This document shows positions 15,000-22,888 of a DNA stretch of 64,000 nucleotides, one piece after another (positions within the stretch are counted from its first letter, which is position 1; each line of letters opens with the position of its first letter). Under the pieces are notes generated by a model. The model was not told the origin of the DNA. It worked only from the letters and a program-made list of their open reading frames with translations, and did no database searches. Source of the stretch: a virus. The translations under genes were made by a program, and so were the position numbers. The stretch spans positions 1-64,000 of IMG/VR virus record IMGVR_UViG_3300017729_001080, one strand, 5' to 3'.

Positions 15000-15929
15000 T
15001 TAGTTAGTTTTGTGCATTTCTGAGACTAATAACTGTCCCAATATTCTCTGAGCGGTAGCATTATAATGCGTACCGTCATGCCATGACATATGCTCTCTTA
15101 CTGCATACTTATCTTTGTTGTCGCCTACACCTGTAAAAAACGCATCTTTGTGTGTCTTACATACACTATGTAAGTAATCTGATATTGAGTATATGGACCT
15201 ATTATGTATTGCTTTTCCAAATACATCTTTACTAAGAGCATTAATGTGATTAATACTTAGGTAGTTAGCAAATGTAGGTTCATCTTCTATATTTTCCATC
15301 CACTCTCTAAAGTCTGGTATAATATCTAAATTATGCCAATGTGTTGATCCTTGGGCTATTCTAAATTTGTTTTTTAGTTTATTAACTCTAATATCCATAG
15401 GATCAAATGAATGAAATACTAAGTGTGGTAAGTTTCTATACTTCAATACTGAACTTAAATGCTTTCTAAATAGCCAGTTTTTGAATGTCATATTAATCTC
15501 AGTATTAATTTCTGTGTAAAAACTCTCTATTGCTTTTGGTGAAATATTATGTGGGTGCGATGCATTAAAAACTTCTAACGAATCAACCTTAAGTCTCTTA
15601 TCGCCATAGTCTTTTACTTTTTTAAAGAATATTTCTCTTTGTGGATCAGCTAAACTGAATAATATAAAAACATTCTCGCCTTTGTTTTTGTCTAACCAAG
15701 TATTCATATTAAGTAATGCAAGTTCATTACTGCCTGCAGGTGTACCTAAGTTAACAACTTTTCTAAACTTTAAACGTTTACCAACATGTGAAGTATAAGA
15801 AAGTTCATTACATGCATTGCGCCAAACTTCTCTTTCTTCTGGACCACCTGTATAATCAGCAATAGTACCCTGACCAAATGTAAAACTACATCCTAAACTT
15901 AATAATGTATAGTTAGAATAATCCATCAC
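15000..15929 (-). CDS. SGNH/GDSL-like hydrolase
   Basis: 309 residues. The three conserved blocks are visible: LLSLGCSFTFGQG (nucleophile Ser at residue 15), NLGTPAGSNELAL (Gly and Asn of the oxyanion site, ~60-72), and WHDGTHYNATAQ near residue 285 with the D-x-x-H catalytic pair. SGNH enzymes cleave esters on lipids, sugars or glycans. The ATG overlaps the stop of the deformylase gene (ATGA). The natural substrate is not evident. Confidence 0.72.
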   Translation of the reverse strand: MMDYSNYTLLSLGCSFTFGQGTIADYTGGPEEREVWRNACNELSYTSHVGKRLKFRKVVNLGTPAGSNELALLNMNTWLDKNKGENVFILFSLADPQREIFFKKVKDYGDKRLKVDSLEVFNASHPHNISPKAIESFYTEINTEINMTFKNWLFRKHLSSVLKYRNLPHLVFHSFDPMDIRVNKLKNKFRIAQGSTHWHNLDIIPDFREWMENIEDEPTFANYLSINHINALSKDVFGKAIHNRSIYSISDYLHSVCKTHKDAFFTGVGDNKDKYAVREHMSWHDGTHYNATAQRILGQLLVSEMHKTN

Positions 15930-16441
15930 TTGTCCTTGTTCTTTTTCTTAATTCTTTTTATTTTTTCTCTACGAACTGCCTGGGCTCTACTTAATTGGCT
16001 TGTCTTTGCTCTTTTATCAAATGTTATGCCCATCAAGTGGTCATGTTCATGTTGTATTGCTTGGGCCCATACGCCATTAAATAACTGTGTCTTTGTTTCA
16101 CCTTTTAGATTAGTGAATGTACAATGTACCTGATTGTATCGTTCTATTGTTAGTGCTAGATGTGGAAAACTTAAACAGCCTTCTTGGAATGATTCTAATT
16201 TTGCTTCTGTTGTTGGTGCCCATGTTGGGTTTATACAAACAACAAAACCAACATCTTTGTGTCCTATAACAAATAATTGTTCCATAACACCTAACTGTGG
16301 TGCCGCTAATCCTATACCATCGTGTTCTTGCATTTTTGCAATCATATCATATACTAGGCCTTCAGTCGCCGCATCTATTTCATGTTTAACACAAGTTTGT
16401 CTTAATCTTTTATCTGTTTCACTAATCAACTCAAGTTGCAT
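15926..16441 (-). CDS. def: Peptide deformylase
   Basis: 171 residues with all three active-site motifs: GIGLAAPQ (42-49), EGCLS (87-91, metal ligand Cys89) and HEHDH (131-135, metal ligands His131 and His135 and general base Glu132). It removes the formyl group from nascent N-terminal Met. The lysine-rich tail (RREKIKRIKKKNKDK) could contact the ribosome. Phage deformylases are known from cyanophages and related marine myoviruses. It overlaps its neighbours on both sides and belongs with IF-3, bS21 and tmRNA as a translation-linked function. Confidence 0.95.
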   Translation of the reverse strand: MQLELISETDKRLRQTCVKHEIDAATEGLVYDMIAKMQEHDGIGLAAPQLGVMEQLFVIGHKDVGFVVCINPTWAPTTEAKLESFQEGCLSFPHLALTIERYNQVHCTFTNLKGETKTQLFNGVWAQAIQHEHDHLMGITFDKRAKTSQLSRAQAVRREKIKRIKKKNKDK

Positions 16442-17483
16442 GTATTTCCTCGCTGTTATCTAACCAATTATTTACATAAAAATCTACATTACCCAAATGA
16501 TAATCTTTAAATGCTTTTATTTCTGTTTCTCTATTTTTATCAAAGTATTCTCCTTTATCAAAAAATACAAATAGCTTACGTATCTCTGTTGGGTCATTAT
16601 CATAAAACATCTTTCTATAGCTTACTACATTATCAGCATGTTTGCATTCATCATCATTTGAAGGCAACATGTACGCTATAGTTTTTTGGTTATTTAAAAT
16701 GGTTTCCCGCATATGTTTCAAATTTAATATATCTGTTACAAAACTACATACACTTTGTTCTGTATGTACAACGCATATATTAGCTATATCTGATAGTTTA
16801 TCACGTGTATTTATAGCCAAAGGCAGATAGTGTTCTATTGAATGAAGTGTTTCATCCTCTAATTTATGACATTCGAAAGCGATAGTATTGAATTCTTGTA
16901 TAAACTTATATACATTTTTCCACTGTGGTGTGTCAATAGGCTGTCTGTTAAGATGAGACTTTGGTAAGTCTTTTTGACTATTATAATATTCATTCATTGA
17001 GGCTTCTAAACTACTCAGCCAATAAATAGGTTCCCTATATAAAGGAGTGTACTTGTGCCATTGCAACTTTTCTAAAGAATGTATCATCGCATTGTTTAAT
17101 ACTTTGTCAGTATGCACGTTATTAACTTTATCAAATCTAGCCAACAAATTATTTATGTACTTTATATCAGAATAAACGTTACTAGTATCAAATCTATTAC
17201 AGATTTTCATAGCTTTTGGGAATGTATGTTCCATATAGCTATCGAAATTCTCTGGGTCATTTTCAGTGTAATTTGTTCCCCATATATTATCGCCTATATT
17301 TTCTATACCGAAATGTTCTCTTACCTTATCAGATATACTACTGCATTCTCTGTTCGAAAAGAATTCATGCATTTTATCAGGATTAACATGACCTGCTACA
17401 TTTAGTCCCAATCTCATACCTAGAAAGTTACTGCCCGCACCTGGTGCCACAATTAACAATTTTAGTTTATCAGATTTTAGCAT
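16431..17483 (-). CDS. P-loop-like protein, paralog 1 of 3
   Basis: 350 residues. The N-terminus LLIVAPGAGSNFLGMRLGL has a strand and G-x-G-S-N-F-L loop reminiscent of the PAPS-binding loop of sulfotransferases, but without a lysine. The C-terminal ~60 residues (VSYRKMFYDNDPTEIRKLF then FKDYHLGNVDFYVNNW) match the ends of the next two genes, so all three derive from one ancestor. A transferase role is inference only. The genes overlap by 11-14 bases. Confidence 0.65.
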   Translation of the reverse strand: MLKSDKLKLLIVAPGAGSNFLGMRLGLNVAGHVNPDKMHEFFSNRECSSISDKVREHFGIENIGDNIWGTNYTENDPENFDSYMEHTFPKAMKICNRFDTSNVYSDIKYINNLLARFDKVNNVHTDKVLNNAMIHSLEKLQWHKYTPLYREPIYWLSSLEASMNEYYNSQKDLPKSHLNRQPIDTPQWKNVYKFIQEFNTIAFECHKLEDETLHSIEHYLPLAINTRDKLSDIANICVVHTEQSVCSFVTDILNLKHMRETILNNQKTIAYMLPSNDDECKHADNVVSYRKMFYDNDPTEIRKLFVFFDKGEYFDKNRETEIKAFKDYHLGNVDFYVNNWLDNSEEIHAT

Positions 17484-18396
17484 CTTCTAATAATCCTAAA
17501 TTAATTTCATGGTATGATTTAAACTTACTGGCTATGTAACTTGGTTTACTATCAAATACATGTTCATTTTCAAAAAACTTATATACTTCTCTAATCGCAT
17601 CAGGTTTAATATCAATAAATATATCTCTAAAATCTATAGAGTCATCAGATAAGTTTACATTTGCATCATCACAAGACTTCATAAAATTTAAATCGTTAGT
17701 ATTGTTCATAGAATTTATCTCATTTACCAATGTCGCATCTTTAGAAATTGAAATAGCCAATGTTTTCATATCGATTCCAGCTGGCTTTACTAATTTAGTG
17801 AAATGGTGGGACGGATGCACATAAGTAATATTCTTTACATCTATACCAGACTTCATCATAATTTGATATCTTAGTTTCATACAAAGGGTCAGCCATCTAT
17901 CAATCTCTTCCTCAAATCCAAGTAATGGAATAAGATAGTAAGATACATCATATAGTCCTATTTCATCCCAAGATTTTTGCAATAGCAATTCACGTTTATC
18001 ACTGTTAAATTTATCTCGGTGCCTTTCAACAAATTCAGCAATATCAACTTTTTTACCTGATAAGAATGATTGAGAATGTCCCCATGCATTCGGATATTCG
18101 TGTCTTACTTTATCTATGTGCCATGTATCTGACCTATACCACCAATCGTAAGATGATTGCAAATTATAATTACACATTGGACAATTTTTACCGGGCAGTG
18201 ACTCAGCATATTTAATTTTTCTTTTAATAACATCATCATTAAAAATAAAAGGCGAAAGTTCTGTAGGAGTATTATATTGATTATTCTTGCCAATCGCATT
18301 CCTAAATAGTGTACCAGTTGGCTCACAATACAATGCCATATGTGATAAAAATTTATCTACATTTGATGGTATATATAACTCTTTTAAACTTCTCAT
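17470..18396 (-). CDS. P-loop-like protein, paralog 2 of 3, degenerate loop
   Basis: 308 residues. The N-terminal loop is replaced by LYIPSNVDKFLSHMAL, so the glycines are lost. It contains CPMCN near residue 75, a possible half zinc site. The C-terminus IDFRDIFIDIKPDAIREVYKFFE and FKSYHEINL aligns with the paralogs on either side. It may have lost nucleotide binding. It overlaps both neighbours. Confidence 0.6.
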   Translation of the reverse strand: MRSLKELYIPSNVDKFLSHMALYCEPTGTLFRNAIGKNNQYNTPTELSPFIFNDDVIKRKIKYAESLPGKNCPMCNYNLQSSYDWWYRSDTWHIDKVRHEYPNAWGHSQSFLSGKKVDIAEFVERHRDKFNSDKRELLLQKSWDEIGLYDVSYYLIPLLGFEEEIDRWLTLCMKLRYQIMMKSGIDVKNITYVHPSHHFTKLVKPAGIDMKTLAISISKDATLVNEINSMNNTNDLNFMKSCDDANVNLSDDSIDFRDIFIDIKPDAIREVYKFFENEHVFDSKPSYIASKFKSYHEINLGLLEDAKI

Positions 18397-19268
18397 TTTT
18401 TATGCCTTTCTGCCCAAGCGTGAATAAAAGTTTTATCATAACCAGGTGCTGATGAAAAATCAAAAGAACTAATTAAATTTAAATTTGTAAGATTATATTC
18501 TCTAAATGCTTTTACAATTTCAGTTACATTATTATGGAAATGGTTTTCAATTCCAAAAAAGTCATATAGCCTCCTTAGTTCTTTTACATTTTGCTCCATA
18601 AATATTTTTCTATAACTTATAGTGATATCTACATTAGATTTTTCATGTCTAATAAACTTGCGAGGTTCCGTAGATAGTTCAGGCAATGGTTCGTCTTTAT
18701 TAGCTGGTGTTAAATGCTTCACGTAAAGTAAATTAGACACAAATTCTTCGCAGTCTTCGATATCAATTTGCATAGTATCTACGTTATAATTATTTCTAGG
18801 TAACTCATAATGAGTAAGAGATATAAGACTCTCTCCTGCGTCACTGTGTATCTTCCAACAAAGAGACATAAGTTCATCTAAATATAAATCAAATTCTGGA
18901 TCTTTGCCATAAAAACTCAAGTAAAATATAGAGTAATCATGTATAGGTAGCCAATAATATTTCTTTTGTATAACACGTATCCCAGCGGCTGTTATTCTAT
19001 GTTTTAAGGCAAGTTTGATGAATTGTTCTTTAGACATTTTATTTCTAAAACTTTTCAGACTAGAGACTATATCAGGATATAACATTTCAAATTCATTAAT
19101 TTCCCGTGTGATATCCCAAGGCCATAATGTAGATTTTTGAAAATCACAGGAATATTCATTTACATGCGATTTGTAATTAATAATTTTATTGATATCAGCA
19201 AGATGTAGGCAATGGAATGCTATGAAGTTCATACCTGCTCCAGGTGGAATATATGCCTTTCTTAACAA
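18393..19268 (-). CDS. P-loop-like protein, paralog 3 of 3
   Basis: 291 residues. It starts LRKAYIPPGAGMNFIAFHCLHLA, with the same P-G-A-G-x-N-F loop as paralog 1. The C-terminal ISYRKIFMEQNVKELRRLYDFFG and FREYNLTNLNL are shared with the other two. The ATG sits 1 base after the upstream membrane-protein gene. Possibly sulfotransferase-related; no acceptor can be proposed. Confidence 0.63.
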   Translation of the reverse strand: MLRKAYIPPGAGMNFIAFHCLHLADINKIINYKSHVNEYSCDFQKSTLWPWDITREINEFEMLYPDIVSSLKSFRNKMSKEQFIKLALKHRITAAGIRVIQKKYYWLPIHDYSIFYLSFYGKDPEFDLYLDELMSLCWKIHSDAGESLISLTHYELPRNNYNVDTMQIDIEDCEEFVSNLLYVKHLTPANKDEPLPELSTEPRKFIRHEKSNVDITISYRKIFMEQNVKELRRLYDFFGIENHFHNNVTEIVKAFREYNLTNLNLISSFDFSSAPGYDKTFIHAWAERHKK

Positions 19269-19269
19269 A

Positions 19270-19593
19270 CTAGGCTCCGAAATAGAAGTTTAAGAGGCCG
19301 GAAAAAATTAAAGTAACAAGAACACCATTAAGCATTATCAATGCTCTATCGTGCCATAACATTCCTACCCAAAACCAACCCATCGTCCCAAACAATCCGA
19401 ACCACAAATCTACCTGTGGTATAGTACCTGTTGCTCTGGCACAGGTGGCAACCAATATCAATACTGATGCGGCCCATTTTACATACCAAGATAAATCATA
19501 TTTAGGTGTGACCTTTTTAAATACCCTACTAGAGTTAAGTTGTTTAATCTTTTCATCTAGTTTTTCTCTAATAGGTTCAATCTGTTTATTCAT
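19270..19593 (-). CDS. Small membrane protein, three predicted helices
   Basis: 107 residues. A basic amphipathic N-terminus of ~35 residues precedes helices at about 37-55, 64-78 and 85-105 (the last ending GLLNFYFGA). The gene overlaps the end of the epimerase gene by 8 bases. Similar short triple-span proteins occur in marine phages without assigned function. Confidence 0.6.
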   Translation of the reverse strand: MNKQIEPIREKLDEKIKQLNSSRVFKKVTPKYDLSWYVKWAASVLILVATCARATGTIPQVDLWFGLFGTMGWFWVGMLWHDRALIMLNGVLVTLIFSGLLNFYFGA

Positions 19594-20500
19594 TAAATAT
19601 CCTCTTGTATGTGTTTGTTATTCCTTGTACTTGTTCTATCTTTGGTTCCCATCCCAATAGCTTCTTTGCTTTACTTATATCTGCTAGAGTATCCCTAGCA
19701 TATCCTCTTGGATTTGCTTCATGTAATACCTTAACATCTTTAAACTTCTTAATGATATCTACTACACCATTTACTGATATGTTCGTACCTGTACCAACAT
19801 TAAATATTTCATTTCTTACTTTTGATTCAATACTCGCTATGCAGGCCTTTGCTACATCAGAAACATGTATATAATCTCTCTTATATTCTCCGTCGCCATG
19901 AACCGTTAACGGCTCTCCTTCGTTAGCAAGTCTACCAAATTTACCTATCATCAGTCCGCCTGTATTAGAATTAGGTTGGTTCTCTGAATACACTGTGAAA
20001 AAACGTAGAATATTATAATTTAAATCGAACATATTCTTGTATTGTTTACATAGATGTTCGCCAAACAACTTAGTCATAGCATAGTAGTTGAGTGGGTCTG
20101 GTTTGTGATAAGGTTTATGGGGTGTTTGATTATTTCCATATACTGAACTACTGCCTGCAAACACAAATTTACGTACTCTAACTGCACTTGCGGCTGTTAG
20201 AATATTACGTGTACCTGTTACATTATTATCAAAGTATTCATCTGGATTGAGGAAACTCTCTGGTATACGAGGCTTTGCGGCTAAATGAATTATAAACTCT
20301 TGTCCCGCACATGCCATAACACAACGTGCCGCATTTTGTAAATCTCCTTGAATATATTTTACCCTACTATCTATATTCTCGGGCTTATCTTTTTTATCTA
20401 GTATTGTAACCGAATACCCATTAGACAACAGTTGGGTTACCAACTCTGTTCCTATAAATCCTGCTCCGCCGGTAACTAAAACTTTAGCTTTTAATTTCAT
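19586..20500 (-). CDS. NAD-dependent epimerase/dehydratase (nucleotide-sugar)
   Basis: 304 residues, full length for an extended SDR. The Rossmann loop is VTGGAGFIGTEL (10-21), the catalytic Ser-Ser-Ser-Val-Tyr-Gly segment lies near 118-123, and the active YYAMTK (Tyr-x-x-x-Lys) near 140. Sugar-binding features include GDGEYKRDYIHVSDVA near 200. Closest in layout to UDP-glucose/UDP-glucuronate 4-epimerases. It probably supplies an activated sugar for glycan modification together with the glycosyltransferase, FkbM and sulfotransferase-like genes. Confidence 0.88.
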   Translation of the reverse strand: MKLKAKVLVTGGAGFIGTELVTQLLSNGYSVTILDKKDKPENIDSRVKYIQGDLQNAARCVMACAGQEFIIHLAAKPRIPESFLNPDEYFDNNVTGTRNILTAASAVRVRKFVFAGSSSVYGNNQTPHKPYHKPDPLNYYAMTKLFGEHLCKQYKNMFDLNYNILRFFTVYSENQPNSNTGGLMIGKFGRLANEGEPLTVHGDGEYKRDYIHVSDVAKACIASIESKVRNEIFNVGTGTNISVNGVVDIIKKFKDVKVLHEANPRGYARDTLADISKAKKLLGWEPKIEQVQGITNTYKRIFNE

Positions 20501-20888
20501 TCATTTCCTCTTTTGACATTTTATAAACTTTGCGAGTCGCTTTATCTAAACATGTAAAACTAAAAGTTCCCACAAAACAGTCATACCAATCTAAACTTCT
20601 ATTGTCTCGGTATTGCATCGTAATTGATACATTTATTCTTGCAGGTGTTACTTCTATAATTTCAGCATAGGATTCTATAAAGCCATATGCATATGCAGGA
20701 GCAACAAACTTAACATCCGCACTATTTGTAACTACCGCAATGTCCGGTCTTTCTGTTAAAAATGTTTCATTAATCATAGTGTATGCCGATACATCAGCCA
20801 TATCAAATAGCCTTCCTCCACTAACAGTTCCGCCTGCATTAACGTGGTCTGCTACAAGATGTACTTTCCATACTAACTTTTTCATCAA
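20484..20888 (-). CDS. Hotdog-fold acyl-CoA thioesterase-like protein
   Basis: 134 residues, the usual size of a YciA-like hotdog domain. HVNAGGTVSGGRLFDMADVSAYTM (key residues Asn17-Ala-Gly-Gly and Asp29) matches the N-x-x-G-x-x-x-G-G-x-x-x-x-x-x-D active-site helix. VKFVAPAYAYGFIESYAEI is the following strand. These enzymes hydrolyse acyl-CoA thioesters; substrate unknown. It overlaps the epimerase start by 17 bases. Confidence 0.75.
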   Translation of the reverse strand: MMKKLVWKVHLVADHVNAGGTVSGGRLFDMADVSAYTMINETFLTERPDIAVVTNSADVKFVAPAYAYGFIESYAEIIEVTPARINVSITMQYRDNRSLDWYDCFVGTFSFTCLDKATRKVYKMSKEEMNEIKS

Positions 20889-20893
20889 TTCAC

Positions 20894-21508
20894 CTAGTTA
20901 AGTTGAAACATATTCGATAATGGTATAATGTTATATGCAATTAGTCTATCACCACCACCGCTATTATTTACACTATGCCAGGTATTCCAATTATTGAGAA
21001 AGAATACGCCTGTGCCTTTTTTAGTAGGTCCTTGATACCAACTGTCTTCGACATTATGAGGATCCGTATACCTATGAAATGATGTACCAGAACCAATAGG
21101 ATTATCTTGTAAATTTACAATAACTACTCCAACTACTGTCCTGTTATCAATATGAGACCCCATACTAAAACCGTCTCTGTCATGCATTATTTGTATACAG
21201 CTTAAATGTCTAGGCCAATCAAATCTTGCAAAACCATTAGGCCACATAGGCTGTAATTCAATACATTCTTTATATGCGGATCCATCCTTTAAAAATGTCT
21301 GAATAGTGTCACAATGTCTAAGCCATTCTGTTTGGAATTTTAGATGATTATCATTGCCTTCAACTAAGTCCATAGGCTCACGTTTTTGACTCATTGGAAG
21401 TAATTTTTCCGTACTATTGTTATATAATGCAGGTACGTCTAAATTTGGTAATGTTACATTACTTAATTCCCATACGGGAACTTTTTCACTTTGTATCGAA
21501 ATTTCCAT
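20894..21508 (-). CDS. 2-oxoglutarate/Fe(II)-dependent oxygenase-like protein
   Basis: 204 residues. Predicted ligands: SHIDNR (H-x-D, near residue 118), NTWHSV (distal His, near 175) and GGGDRLIAYNI (2OG-binding Arg, near 188), with GTSFHRY and GTGVFFLNN strands between. It belongs to the same broad fold as the oxygenase at 11.3 kb but is not closely alike. It lies between the thioesterase and yggX genes. Confidence 0.72.
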   Translation of the reverse strand: MEISIQSEKVPVWELSNVTLPNLDVPALYNNSTEKLLPMSQKREPMDLVEGNDNHLKFQTEWLRHCDTIQTFLKDGSAYKECIELQPMWPNGFARFDWPRHLSCIQIMHDRDGFSMGSHIDNRTVVGVVIVNLQDNPIGSGTSFHRYTDPHNVEDSWYQGPTKKGTGVFFLNNWNTWHSVNNSGGGDRLIAYNIIPLSNMFQLN

Positions 21509-21519
21509 TTACTATCTTT

Positions 21520-21804
21520 CTATCTTAGGTCAGGGATATTAGGATCCCTATATTGCTCAGGCATAGCAAGTTCGCCTGGCTCATATAAGAACTTATCTCT
21601 ATTCTCTGACAAGAATGCCCTAGCACTTTCATCCATTAAATTTAGTCTATTCTCATTTATCAAAATAGTTTGAAAATTTAACCATTCATTCCATGCTTTT
21701 TCTGAGACATTCTCAAGTACTCGTTTACCTGCTTCTCCCGGAAATGGTGCTTTTTCTAATCCGGGCAATTCTTCATTATACTTTGAACAAAAAACTTTTG
21801 GCAT
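21520..21804 (-). CDS. yggX: YggX-like Fe(II)-trafficking / oxidative-damage protection protein
   Basis: 94 residues. It matches YggX along nearly its full length: conserved N-terminal Cys6 in KVFCSKYNEELPGL, then PFPGEAGKRVLENVSEKAWNEW, QTILINENRLNLMD and FLSENRDKFLYEPG. Cellular YggX protects Fe-S proteins from oxidants and is linked to iron handling. A phage copy is unusual and fits the ferredoxin and MIP18-like genes in the window. It is the first gene reading leftwards from a bidirectional late promoter. Confidence 0.92.
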   Translation of the reverse strand: MPKVFCSKYNEELPGLEKAPFPGEAGKRVLENVSEKAWNEWLNFQTILINENRLNLMDESARAFLSENRDKFLYEPGELAMPEQYRDPNIPDLR

Positions 21805-21970
21805 ATTGTCTCCTTTTGTAATATTACTTAGTTATAATAACATATTTAATATAAAAAATCAATAGTTATTTTGATATGCAGTGAGGTTATCGAGGTATGC
21901 AAGTAGCTTTGCATTTAGGACATAGCGGGAATGTCGAAAAAACACTGTTAATTCATCATTTATTCGTGTA

Positions 21971-21984
21971 TATTTATATAAATA
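21971..21984. promoter_or_regulatory. Palindromic bidirectional late promoter
   Basis: TATTTATATAAATA is a perfect 14-bp palindrome that contains an exact TATAAATA on each strand (plus 21977-21984, minus 21978-21971). It lies between the divergent yggX operon and the plus-strand mini-gene island. Confidence 0.7.
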
Positions 21985-22132
21985 AAAGTGATACAAGAAG
22001 TCCTTTCTTGTATTGGCACTGGGAAAGACCAGGGCAGGCGCAGACTGCCACAACAAACGAATGACGCCGGAAAAGACCGGGGTATTGCTTTCCTCAAGCA
22101 CAAAGAAAATTTATTTTATACGGAGAACGTAA
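21985..22132 (+). other. Structured leader of the plus-strand mini-gene island
   Basis: This 148-base stretch is more G/C-rich than its surroundings. It holds a direct repeat (GGGAAAGACCAGGG and GGAAAAGACCGGGG, about 50 bases apart) and a GGCAG..CTGCC hairpin. A 66-codon frame crosses it but has no ribosome site. It is best read as a structured 5' leader or small RNA. Confidence 0.45.
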
Positions 22133-22333
22133 ATGACGTTGAACTTTTTCAGCGGCCTTGTGAGTGTCTTTTCGTCCAGAACTTCTAATAAGTTGCAAAA
22201 GGACATGATGCTTTGGGCCAAAACAGAATACAAGAATGATTGGCAGTATGCCTATCAAGTAATGATAGAAACAGGTGATGGACCAAAAGGATATCACGGA
22301 TTAGGACATATCGGAAGGAATTTTAATGCTTAA
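22133..22333 (+). CDS. Mini-protein 1 of plus-strand island
   Basis: 66 residues, no known family. A GGAGAA Shine-Dalgarno lies just upstream (CGGAGAACGTAAATG). The C-terminus is glycine-rich (GDGPKGYHGLGHIGRN). Its stop overlaps the next start by 8 bases. Confidence 0.65.
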   Translation: MTLNFFSGLVSVFSSRTSNKLQKDMMLWAKTEYKNDWQYAYQVMIETGDGPKGYHGLGHIGRNFNA

Positions 22334-22496
22334 GTTTATTTTAAAATTACTAAAGAAATTAAAACCAAGAACAATAGAACAAATAGAATATGATTACTTG
22401 GCTAGTTCGCACGACTTAGTTGACTTAGAGCGTAGACAACGAGTATTACAAAGGCGTGAAACTACAGTAAATCATAATCTTAAGGGATGGGTATAA
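22326..22496 (+). CDS. Mini-protein 2, DUF3563-like
   Basis: 56 residues. The segment YDYLASSHDLVDLERRQRVLQRR resembles the short DUF3563 motif found in alpha- and betaproteobacteria (acidic patch, D-L-E-R-R-x-R). It begins with a basic amphipathic helix (LKFILKLLKKLK). GGAAGG lies upstream. Function unknown. Confidence 0.65.
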   Translation: MLKFILKLLKKLKPRTIEQIEYDYLASSHDLVDLERRQRVLQRRETTVNHNLKGWV

Positions 22497-22684
22497 TGAA
22501 TACGATGATAATTAGAAGCACATGCAGAATATGTGAAATAATAAAGATGGCTCTTACAACAGCGGTTATGGCAATATGGGCGTTTGGTGAGAGTGCCGGT
22601 CGTGCAAGAGCGGCAAGTGAGTTGTACCGTCAAGGGTATATCAAAGAAGCTAAAGCATTAATGTTAAGAGAAAATGATGTTTAA
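22496..22684 (+). CDS. Mini-protein 3
   Basis: 62 residues starting at the TAATG junction with mini-protein 2; GGGATGG lies 5-10 bases upstream. A hydrophobic helix (MALTTAVMAIWAFGESAG) precedes ARAASELYRQGYIKEAKALML, which resembles the ending of mini-protein 4. Function unknown. Confidence 0.6.
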   Translation: MNTMIIRSTCRICEIIKMALTTAVMAIWAFGESAGRARAASELYRQGYIKEAKALMLRENDV

Positions 22685-22811
22685 AAGATTTATAAAAGCA
22701 ATGGAATACAGAAGTTACTGTATGGCAATTAGAGAACTAAGAAGTAGAGGCTATTATAAAAAAGCCAATGAGATTTCTGAATTTAAACACAACATGTATG
22801 GAAGTTTTTGA
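22674..22811 (+). CDS. Mini-protein 4
   Basis: 45 residues. It starts at ATGATG inside the end of mini-protein 3. MAIRELRSRGYYKKANEI echoes LYRQGYIKEAKAL of its neighbour, suggesting that they are related. No known domain. Confidence 0.55.
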   Translation: MMFKRFIKAMEYRSYCMAIRELRSRGYYKKANEISEFKHNMYGSF

Positions 22812-22866
22812 TATGTGGCCTTACACAGAAGAAGAATTAGATTTCATCAATGGTACAAAAAAGTAA
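22798..22866 (+). CDS. Mini-protein 5, 22 residues
   Basis: Begins at ATG within the end of mini-protein 4 and reads MEVFDMWPYTEEELDFINGTKK. A shorter form from the internal ATG is equally possible. Its stop codon lies inside the terminator stem. Very short, so moderate confidence only. Confidence 0.42.
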   Translation: MEVFDMWPYTEEELDFINGTKK

Positions 22867-22888
22867 AAGGGGCTTAGGCCTCTTTTAC
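22863..22888. terminator. Bidirectional intrinsic terminator
   Basis: An 11-bp stem (GTAAAAGGGGC with GCCTCTTTTAC, one G-U) and loop TTAG between convergent genes. T-rich arms on both sides serve as tails. Confidence 0.75.

Noticed and set aside
21988-22188. A 66-codon plus-strand frame in the leader of the mini-gene island
   Set aside because: No Shine-Dalgarno, overlaps the better-supported mini-protein 1, and lies over repeats and hairpins.
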